Assembly (NCBI GenBank): GCA_021828925.1
Contig: JAJZCT010000205.1
Span: forward strand, 1 to 6,394
Source of the DNA: Planctomycetota bacterium
GTDB lineage: Bacteria > Planctomycetota > Phycisphaerae > WQYP01
Length of the DNA: 6,394 bases
Direction: 5' to 3'
The notes under the pieces were generated by a model. It was not told the DNA's origin, did not search any database, and saw only the letters and a list, made by a program, of their open reading frames with translations. The translations under genes and the position numbers were made by a program. Positions 1 through 5,319 of this stretch are shown here, piece by piece (position 1 is the stretch's first letter; each line of letters starts with the position of its first letter).

Positions 1-649
1 CCGAAACATCAAAGGCAAACGTATAGTTGCCGGCACTCGTGATATGCAGGTTCGCCCGGTACAGCATCATATCCTGCCGATTCCATCCGGTGGGATCGTA
101 ACCCATGAACATTTCGGGGACGAACATTGAGGCAAAATACGTGGTGCGATTAAAAAGCCGCCGCATTTGTCGCCAATTTCGCCGCGGGCCTTGCACCAGT
201 GGATATACCCGTAAAAATATTCCGCGGTCAATTTTCAGCGTCGGTGGTGCTGCTCCGGGATGCTTGTTGCCCCACCACACAAAATATTCCCCTGCCGCCG
301 GCTCCTGAAAAGCCAGTCGCACCAGATCATCTTTCTTTGATACGCGCAGGATGCGCATGGGCAATATCGTTCCCGCGGCTGTGGTGACGCGTAAATCCCG
401 TCCATCGGGCAGTCGTGCACTATTGGTGTAAAATTGCGCCCAGGCTAAGTCCGTACCGGGCGCTGAGGTGGGAAATAAATTGGCGCGTAATGAACGCCGG
501 TAGGTCCATCCCGAACCCAGCGTAGTACCGCGCGAGATTCCCGGGGCGATACATAATGCTACGATAAGAGCCATCCCGATTTGCTTATAGTTCAAATTCA
601 GGCCTTGCCTTTCTGTTGCCGGCGTGGAAATTTCATCGCCTTTAATCAT
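1..649 (-). CDS. Secreted/envelope protein with DUF2341-like and possible PA14-like regions (3' end beyond left edge)
   Basis: The frame is open from ATG at 649 to the left edge: 216 codons with no stop. The start has a good ribosome binding site (AGGAAG, about 6 nt upstream). A second ATG at codon 26 (position 574) would give a shorter and more typical signal peptide. Residues 22-39 form a hydrophobic segment after a polar N-terminus that includes K22, consistent with a signal peptide or anchor. Residues 46-130 resemble the DUF2341 pattern: a W-x-Y-R-R start, DGRDLRVT near 82-89, ILP near 95-97, and YFVWWGN near 122-128. Residues 183-216, ending in a segment like SAGNYTFAFDVS, resemble the first strands of a PA14-type beta domain, where the aGxYtF motif is common. 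These domain calls rest on memory of the families and not on a search. The part after the signal has no cysteine. Cys33 lies in the hydrophobic segment, but its -1 residue is Leu, so it is a poor lipobox. The gene starts 62 bp after dsbD on the same strand and may be co-transcribed. The function is unknown. Confidence 0.75.
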   Translation of the reverse strand, partial: MIKGDEISTPATERQGLNLNYKQIGMALIVALCIAPGISRGTTLGSGWTYRRSLRANLFPTSAPGTDLAWAQFYTNSARLPDGRDLRVTTAAGTILPMRILRVSKKDDLVRLAFQEPAAGEYFVWWGNKHPGAAPPTLKIDRGIFLRVYPLVQGPRRNWRQMRRLFNRTTYFASMFVPEMFMGYDPTGWNRQDMMLYRANLHITSAGNYTFAFDVS

Positions 650-711
650 CGGCAACTTCCTGATGCCAAACGAATCAGCGGAGCAAATGATGCAGTCCTG
701 CGGTGCCGGGC

Positions 712-2673
712 TTATCGGACCGCTGCTGCCATATCATCCATGACATCCTGCTGGGTGTAAATGTCCCGCAAAATTGCCGGCACTTCCGGATGCTTCGGCG
801 ATAAAATGGCCAGATAAGGTATCGCCCGCCCGCCCAGTTTCAACCAGAACGCTTGGGGAATGGGTTGATCAATATCGGCACTGAATAATACCGCCTGGGC
901 TTGTTTGAATTTCTGCCGCACGGCGTGCGCATCGAGTACCGTAGCTTTAACAAAGCGGCAGTTAATGCACCATGGCGCGGTAAAATCCACCACCACCGGA
1001 TGGCCTGATTTTAATGCGGCATTCATTGCATTCCAGTTAAATTCCTGCCATTGATTTACGGCAAACGTTGCGGTATGGCCTGGCGGGGCATCGGCAGTCC
1101 GCTCGCTTTTGGTCGCATGAATGCCACCCGCCCATACCAGGTACGATCCACCGGCCAGCACGCCGCCGACGACAAAACCCAGACGTATACTCCAGATTTT
1201 TACCGCCGACATATTAATATCCGGTAATTTTCCCCACCCCCAGCAGACGACCGCCAGGATCATCGCCAGCATAAATCCGGCGGTAATTTGAGAATGGTTT
1301 TCCGTGCTTAACAACAGGTAAACCGCCACCGCCACCATCACCAGCCCCAACGCTTCTTTCACAATTTCCGACCAGCGCCCGGCACGCGGTACGCGGCTAA
1401 GCCAGGATGGAAAGGCCGCCAGCAGCACATACGGCCACGCCATGCCGACTCCGATGAGCACAAAAAATAGTACGATCACGGCCGTGGGCTGCACCAACGC
1501 CCACGTCAGCATCACTCCCAGAAACGGAGCGCTGCAGGGTGTGGCCAATAACGTCGCTAACAGGCCCATGCCAAAGGCTCCGGCTAATCCACCGCGGTTA
1601 CTGTCAACGGCGTATAACGCATTGGGCGCTTGAATGGTCCATACTCCCAGCATGGATAACGCCAGAGCCAGAACGATTAACGCTATGGCGATTAAAAATA
1701 CCGGGTGCTGATATTGCATCCCATACGTCAGTGCCTGTCCGCTGGCCGCCCGATACGCCCCCATGATGAGAGCAAGAATTAAAAACAGGCAAATAATCCC
1801 CGCTGAGAACACCAGCGCATGAAGGATCGCCATTTTCCGTGAGCCATGCGCCTGCTGTACCATGGCTAGAACTTTCAACGGGATTACCGGAAGGACGCAG
1901 GGCATGACGTTAAGAATTAAGCCGCCCAGCAGGGCGAACACTATCAAGCGCCATAGCGGCTCATGGACAGTTTTAATTTGATAATGCAATGATTTGATAG
2001 CTGCAAGCGTGGCCTGCGTATTGGATTGCGAAGGCGCGACAGATTGCGCCGCGGCTGGGGGGGGCTGGCTTGGGCCGACGTGTTGGGATTCGGCGGAATG
2101 CCCCACGCTGCCGGAGGGAAGTTGCCCCCCTGATATCGTAACGGCAGTCGAAAGTTTCAGCGTTTGCGGGGGCAGGCAGGACTGGGCATTGCACGCCTGA
2201 AATGTAAATGCCGCGTTGATAACAGAGCGTCCATTTGCTGCGTTAGTGGAAGCCGTAAAGGGAACATGTATGACAAATTGTCCCTCATAAACCGAGAGTT
2301 TGCCATAGCTGGTTATTTGGGCCGAAGCCGGAATTATCCGCGCTTTGGGAAAAGCAACTTTGCCAAAGTGAAATCCCTTGATCGGTGAAATGGTAACGGC
2401 CGCCGGTACAAGAAATTTATCCAAGGGGTGATGACTTTGCAGGTGGTAGCCCGGCTTGACCGTGCAGGAAAGGTTCAAAACGCCTTTTCCCGGCACCGGC
2501 AGCTTGCCGGGGGTTGTCTGAATCGCTGCCTTCACAACGGGCGGTGATAGAAAACCCAAGGCCGCCACCTGCGCCCGGGCGGATGTCGCACTGAATATAA
2601 AAAGCAGTGACGCAATTATTGCCAGCGTCAGTGTAACTGGCTGGGGATCCGATTTCCCGGAAGAATATCGCAT
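712..2673 (-). CDS. dsbD: Thiol:disulfide interchange protein DsbD
   Basis: This inner-membrane protein moves electrons from cytoplasmic thioredoxin to periplasmic thiol proteins. It has 653 residues against about 565 in E. coli. Order of parts: signal peptide about 1-35; N-terminal periplasmic domain about 50-180 with the cysteine pair C161 and C166 (C-x4-C, followed by LPP); a Pro/Gln/Ser/Ala-rich linker about 182-222; about eight membrane segments (roughly 241-265, 283-303, 325-346, 363-390, 395-423, 436-455, 463-480, 495-516); and a C-terminal thioredoxin domain about 535-653 with WCINC (C569, C572) and a cis-proline candidate P619 in AIPY. The transmembrane cysteines are C259 in the MPCVLP motif and C380 in ATPCSAP. 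All six redox cysteines of the DsbD relay are therefore present. The start ATG at 2673 has AAAGGT just upstream. That site overlaps the TAA stop of the regulator gene, whose end is 10 bp away, so translational coupling is likely. The coding strand has eight Cs in a row in the linker (2057-2064), but the frame is intact. Confidence 0.96.
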   Translation of the reverse strand: MRYSSGKSDPQPVTLTLAIIASLLFIFSATSARAQVAALGFLSPPVVKAAIQTTPGKLPVPGKGVLNLSCTVKPGYHLQSHHPLDKFLVPAAVTISPIKGFHFGKVAFPKARIIPASAQITSYGKLSVYEGQFVIHVPFTASTNAANGRSVINAAFTFQACNAQSCLPPQTLKLSTAVTISGGQLPSGSVGHSAESQHVGPSQPPPAAAQSVAPSQSNTQATLAAIKSLHYQIKTVHEPLWRLIVFALLGGLILNVMPCVLPVIPLKVLAMVQQAHGSRKMAILHALVFSAGIICLFLILALIMGAYRAASGQALTYGMQYQHPVFLIAIALIVLALALSMLGVWTIQAPNALYAVDSNRGGLAGAFGMGLLATLLATPCSAPFLGVMLTWALVQPTAVIVLFFVLIGVGMAWPYVLLAAFPSWLSRVPRAGRWSEIVKEALGLVMVAVAVYLLLSTENHSQITAGFMLAMILAVVCWGWGKLPDINMSAVKIWSIRLGFVVGGVLAGGSYLVWAGGIHATKSERTADAPPGHTATFAVNQWQEFNWNAMNAALKSGHPVVVDFTAPWCINCRFVKATVLDAHAVRQKFKQAQAVLFSADIDQPIPQAFWLKLGGRAIPYLAILSPKHPEVPAILRDIYTQQDVMDDMAAAVR

Positions 2674-2678
2674 TATTT

Positions 2679-2684
2679 ACCTTT
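2679..2684 (-). promoter_or_regulatory. dsbD ribosome binding site overlapping the regulator stop codon
   Basis: AAAGGT lies about 5 nt before the dsbD ATG at 2673, and its first base is also part of the TAA stop of the regulator gene (2684-2686). Ribosomes finishing the regulator would sit at the dsbD start, so the two proteins are probably made in a linked ratio. Confidence 0.65.
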
Positions 2685-3016
2685 TAAACGGGATCCGCTT
2701 TTGCTTCGTCCCTCGGCTGCTTCTCCGGCATTTCACCCACGATAAAATTCAACGTCGTGATGTTGAAGTCGGCCGGCTCACCGCGAATCAGCCACAGCAG
2801 CGGAGCACCGGATATTTTGGCGGCCAAATCCAGAACTTCCACTGGTGGCACACGTCCCTTCTCGTAATAGTTGTAGGTGGAGGGGGAAAGGCCCAGTAAA
2901 AATGCGAAGCGTGACTGTCCGCGCCGGCCGCAGACTTGGGTGCGAACTTGTTTGAGTCGTTCACAGATCAACGCATAATTTCCACTTAGACCTGTTTGAG
3001 GCATCAGCACATTCAT
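2684..3016 (-). CDS. Small XRE-type helix-turn-helix transcriptional regulator
   Basis: This is a 110-residue protein with one DNA-binding domain. Residues about 12-31 form a first helix. GQSRFAFLLGL (33-43) fits helix 2 of an XRE/Cro-type helix-turn-helix, and SPSTYNYYEKG (44-54) fits the recognition helix. The following RVPPVEVLDLAAKISGA and LLWLIRGE segments are typical of the end of this fold. The last 30 residues are polar and look disordered. I chose ATG at 3016 because AAGGAG lies 6 nt upstream. The frame stays open to a TTG at 3046, which would add ten residues (120 in total) but would place this strong ribosome site inside the gene. The two cysteines, C18 and C29, sit on either side of the end of the first helix. 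The gene is directly upstream of dsbD (10 bp gap, coupled), so it probably controls that operon and perhaps itself. The ligand or signal is unknown, and I do not recognise a named orthologue. Confidence 0.85.
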   Translation of the reverse strand: MNVLMPQTGLSGNYALICERLKQVRTQVCGRRGQSRFAFLLGLSPSTYNYYEKGRVPPVEVLDLAAKISGAPLLWLIRGEPADFNITTLNFIVGEMPEKQPRDEAKADPV

Positions 3017-3022
3017 GGCTAA

Positions 3023-3028
3023 CTCCTT
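3023..3028 (-). promoter_or_regulatory. Ribosome binding site deciding the regulator start
   Basis: AAGGAG within an A-rich run lies 6 nt before ATG at 3016. It is the strongest Shine-Dalgarno match in the window. It supports a start at 3016 over the in-frame TTG at 3046, which has no comparable site. Confidence 0.8.
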
Positions 3029-3078
3029 TTTTATCGTCCGCTTCAATCGTGCGGAATAACTTTGTCATGACCGCATTC

Positions 3079-3092
3079 CCGGCAATTGCCGG
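3079..3092. promoter_or_regulatory. Perfect 14-bp palindrome, candidate operator
   Basis: CCGGCAATTGCCGG reads the same on both strands and lies 62 bp upstream of the regulator ATG. Dimeric XRE-type repressors often bind short palindromes near their own promoters, so autoregulation is a reasonable guess. No second copy was noticed elsewhere in the window. Binding is inferred; only the symmetry is seen. Confidence 0.4.
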
Positions 3093-3210
3093 AGCTGGCC
3101 GGATGGTTCAAGCATCTGGATATCATTCCCATCTGCACGCGCAGCCCTGGGGAAACCAGAGATCAACGCGTCTACTTTTTATCCCAAGTTCTTCCGTGAA
3201 CGCGGAATTT

Positions 3211-3227
3211 TTCGGCCGAATGCCGAA
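3211..3227. repeat. Small inverted repeat after the kinase-like gene
   Basis: TTCGGC and GCCGAA form a 6-bp perfect stem with a 5-nt loop, 45 bp past the kinase-like stop codon. On the transcribed minus strand the stem is followed by an A-run and not a T-run, so it does not qualify as an intrinsic terminator. It might act as an mRNA 3' end stabiliser, or it may be chance. The left part also contains the 10-bp palindrome TTCGGCCGAA. Confidence 0.3.
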
Positions 3228-3271
3228 GCGAGAGCTGTCCCCACAGCCTGAACGCCCACCAAGCTTTACGG

Positions 3272-4363
3272 CTAACTGTGAACTAACTTCATCAGTCGAT
3301 CCGCATGTTCCTGCACCCATTTTACTTTCCTCTCAATCATTTTCAAGAATCCGAAGCCCTCAATACGGCCAAACGATCCCGTGGCGGCAATGTGGAACGC
3401 GCTCTCGGCGACCATCGCCTCTACCATCAGCCAAGGCACGGCCTGTAGTTCCGCCACACTAATCATATCCACCGAATCATACCCGTACATAAATTTTTCA
3501 AAACGCCCTTCATCGACGTGATCCGGCCAGGTTGCAGGGTCATCGCCCCCTCCAATAATTGAAAATTGCAGCACGCCGTTGGCAAGATCCACAATCCGCT
3601 GTTGCATGCGGGCGGAATCATAGTCGATAACCGCCACCACCTTTTGATTTCTAAAGAGCATATTTCCCGGATGCCAGTCACAATGCACGATTTGCATTGG
3701 CCAGTCCATCAGTCCAATTTCATTAACTTTGGCCGCCGCCTCCACATACGCCTTGTGCAATATTTCCAAGGTGTCTGTTACCACTGCGGTGCCGCCATGC
3801 GATTGCTTGTTGCGGCTCATGGTGTCGGGGATTTGATCAATGCTGCTGCCAATATGCTTGGAATTGTGATAACTTCCCATGGGCGGCTCATATTCCGGCG
3901 TGTAGTTGCGCAGGAGCTTGTGATAAAGTGCCAGGATGCGTCCCGAATCCTGCGTGGCTTCAGGCGAATTGTCATATCCAGTTCCCCGAATATATTCAAA
4001 AAGCTCATATATTGCGCCGGAAAGCTGCAACATCGAATTATTATCACGCTTGGTGCCGATTAGATGGGGCAACGGAAACTGCTTTTCCGCCAGGTACAAT
4101 TGAATCGCGTGGCAAAAAGCCACCTTAAACGGATCATCTTTGCCGCGCGCCCGCCGTTTTAGCAGATAATCTCCCTTTTCCGAGCGAATCAGCAATTTCG
4201 GAGCTTTACGTGACCCCCGGGCGTACTCTTTCAGGGTGCTAATGACACCAATATCGTAGTGGCTCAGCACCACGGCGAGTTCTTCAATTCCGAATTTTTC
4301 TCGTTCGCTCATGAATTTCACCGCAAAAACATCACGCGGCTTCTTAAGCATGATACTAATCAT
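3272..4363 (-). CDS. Phosphotransferase (APH / homoserine kinase II-like fold)
   Basis: This is a soluble kinase-fold protein of 363 residues from ATG at 4363, or 346 from the in-frame ATG at 4312. Visible motifs, numbered from 4363: YLLKRRARGK (66-75) in the N-lobe with candidate ATP-binding K69; IYELFEYIRG (118-127) at the hinge; the catalytic loop HCDWHPGN (227-234) with base D229 and metal ligand N234; and IDYDSA (246-251) with metal-binding aspartates D247/D249. These are the hallmarks of the aminoglycoside phosphotransferase superfamily, which also includes ThrB2 homoserine kinase, choline kinase and CotS proteins. The substrate cannot be read from the sequence, so antibiotic resistance should not be assumed. 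The start is uncertain. The 4363 ATG has no good ribosome site, while 4312 has GGTGA 5 nt upstream and lies downstream of a promoter-like sequence at 4353-4380. The gene is 98 bp after lpxI on the same strand and could also be read through from it. Confidence 0.85.
   Translation of the reverse strand: MISIMLKKPRDVFAVKFMSEREKFGIEELAVVLSHYDIGVISTLKEYARGSRKAPKLLIRSEKGDYLLKRRARGKDDPFKVAFCHAIQLYLAEKQFPLPHLIGTKRDNNSMLQLSGAIYELFEYIRGTGYDNSPEATQDSGRILALYHKLLRNYTPEYEPPMGSYHNSKHIGSSIDQIPDTMSRNKQSHGGTAVVTDTLEILHKAYVEAAAKVNEIGLMDWPMQIVHCDWHPGNMLFRNQKVVAVIDYDSARMQQRIVDLANGVLQFSIIGGGDDPATWPDHVDEGRFEKFMYGYDSVDMISVAELQAVPWLMVEAMVAESAFHIAATGSFGRIEGFGFLKMIERKVKWVQEHADRLMKLVHS
4318..4322 (-). promoter_or_regulatory. 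Ribosome binding site for the alternative kinase start at 4312
   Basis: GGTGA, which can pair with the 3' end of 16S rRNA, lies 5 nt before the in-frame ATG at 4312 (residue 18 of the longer form). The upstream ATGs at 4363 and 4351 have no such site. This favours, but does not prove, the shorter protein. Confidence 0.4.
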
Positions 4364-4380
4364 GGCCGTCTATATGTCAA
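4353..4380 (-). promoter_or_regulatory. Sigma70-like promoter for the kinase-like gene
   Basis: On the minus strand, a perfect -35 TTGACA (4375-4380) is separated by 16 bp from TAGTAT (4353-4358), which matches 4 of 6 bases of the -10 consensus. Predicted transcription would start near 4346. That is inside the longer kinase frame but 34 nt upstream of the ATG at 4312. Initiation has not been shown, and planctomycete promoters are not well defined. Confidence 0.5.
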
Positions 4381-4461
4381 ACGACACCCCATAAAAACAA
4401 CGGAAAAACCGGGATAACCGACTTAGGTCCGCGTTTTACGTCGGATTAATGAATTTTCCCA
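4364..4461. other. Intergenic gap between lpxI and the kinase-like gene
   Basis: This 98-bp stretch is more AT-rich than its neighbours. On the minus strand CCGAC and GTCGG could pair across a 17-nt loop, followed by two T-runs (GGTTTTTCCG, then TTGTTTTT). This is a weak candidate terminator for hisD-lpxI. The promoter -35 element lies at its downstream end. No other feature was seen. Confidence 0.35.
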
Positions 4462-5319
4462 CTAATCCTCGCCCATTGCCCGCCCAATGACAACAATGCC
4501 CAGCTCATCAGCCAGTTTCAACAAATCCGGCTTCTCGAGCATAATGGTTCTCCCAGTTTCCACTACGACAGCCGCTGCCCCGAACTTCTTCAGGCGTTCA
4601 ATTGTAGCAGGGCCGATGGTGGGTACGTCAAACCGAATATCCTGATTAGGGTTACTGGCCTTGCACAGCACCCATCCACCGCGTTTGCACAACGTCCCCG
4701 TGCGCTCAATCATGCGATCCGTACCTTCGACGGCCTCTACCGCGATGATTTCCCGGTCTTTGCACGCCAGACTCTGACCGATTAAAAGCGTATTGACTTG
4801 CCGCAGTAACGGCCAGGCAAAGTCGATATCGGCCATAATGCCCGCGCTGGGCTGGCAGCGCGTCATAACGCCGACACCAGCTAACAGTTCCGGGATATAG
4901 GGCAATGCGTCCATTATTTCCACTCCACCGCTGGCCAGTTCATCGGCCACAGCGCGCAGCAATCGGTCGGAGCGTTTATCATGCCGCAGCCGCACCAGCC
5001 ATAGCCGCGCCGTGCGCCAGTCGGGCATATAGCGTAACATGTGAAAGCGATCATACATTCTTTCCTTGGCGACTCGGCCAACCATTACCGTCCGGCGGGC
5101 GCTGTGTCGCCGCAATACCCGAATCCATTGATTCAGGCGAATTAATCCTACCCGATGGAATACATCACACTGCGCGGCGAGTTCCTCTTCGCGGCTTTGG
5201 CCGGATAGGCCCAGGCATATCACCGGGTGACCTGCTGCTTTAAGCCCGCGGGCTACCGCCATTGGCAACGTGCCCTGTCCGGCGATCAGGCCGATGGGTT
5301 CTGCATCAGCCAACGCCAT
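4462..5319 (-). CDS. lpxI: UDP-2,3-diacylglucosamine pyrophosphatase LpxI
   Basis: LpxI cleaves UDP-2,3-diacylglucosamine to lipid X (2,3-diacylglucosamine 1-phosphate) and UMP in lipid A synthesis, replacing LpxH in bacteria that lack it. The 285-residue length matches the family (DUF1009). Visible family features: the N-terminal IGLIAGQGTLP (9-19), a Rossmann-like start; VMVGRVAKERMYD (78-90); the EAVEGTDRMIER stretch (195-206); and the conserved acidic motif D-I-R-F-D-V-P-T-I-G (227-236), which carries the likely catalytic/metal aspartates. The C-terminus has the VVVETGRTIMLEKP segment (251-264) typical of these proteins. ATG at 5319 has AAGGGG 7 nt upstream. It lies inside the end of hisD: the two genes overlap by 14 bp in different frames, so they are translationally coupled. 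The enzyme is a peripheral cytoplasmic protein acting at the inner membrane surface. Its presence implies a lipid A-bearing outer membrane. Confidence 0.95.
   Translation of the reverse strand: MALADAEPIGLIAGQGTLPMAVARGLKAAGHPVICLGLSGQSREEELAAQCDVFHRVGLIRLNQWIRVLRRHSARRTVMVGRVAKERMYDRFHMLRYMPDWRTARLWLVRLRHDKRSDRLLRAVADELASGGVEIMDALPYIPELLAGVGVMTRCQPSAGIMADIDFAWPLLRQVNTLLIGQSLACKDREIIAVEAVEGTDRMIERTGTLCKRGGWVLCKASNPNQDIRFDVPTIGPATIERLKKFGAAAVVVETGRTIMLEKPDLLKLADELGIVVIGRAMGED

Larger units (their letters stand above)
3017..3271. other. Intergenic region upstream of the regulator-dsbD operon
   Basis: About 255 bp lie between the kinase-like stop codon and the regulator start. The region must hold the promoter for the regulator-dsbD unit unless that unit is read through from the kinase-like gene. 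I found no convincing -35/-10 pair. It contains a 14-bp perfect palindrome (3079-3092), an 8-bp palindrome GTCATGAC (3064-3071), and a small hairpin (3211-3227). Short reading frames on both strands here look like chance: they overlap the kinase-like gene in antisense or in another frame and are compositionally odd. I see no clear intrinsic terminator for the kinase-like gene. Confidence 0.6.

Noticed and set aside
548..553. Lipoprotein signal at Cys33 of the left-edge protein
   Set aside because: The residue before the cysteine is Leu, where Gly, Ala or Ser is expected, and hydrophobic sequence continues after it. An ordinary signal peptide fits better.
3017..3046. Ten-residue N-terminal extension of the regulator from TTG at 3046
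   Set aside because: A strong AAGGAG site 6 nt before ATG at 3016 makes the shorter form far more likely.
3211..3227. Hairpin after the kinase-like gene as an intrinsic terminator
   Set aside because: The stem is only 6 bp, and on the transcribed strand it is followed by As, not a T-run.
3049..3462. A 137-residue plus-strand reading frame starting with GTG
   Set aside because: It overlaps the 3' part of the kinase-like gene in antisense by about 190 bp, has no ribosome site, and is low in recognisable structure. It looks like a chance frame.
3566..4063. A 165-residue plus-strand reading frame
   Set aside because: It lies wholly antisense to the kinase-like gene across its catalytic motifs, has no ribosome site, and shows no recognisable domain.
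3272..4363. Antibiotic resistance gene (aminoglycoside phosphotransferase)
   Set aside because: The fold is shared by many metabolic kinases, and the gene sits among housekeeping genes with no mobile element nearby. Nothing points to drug resistance.
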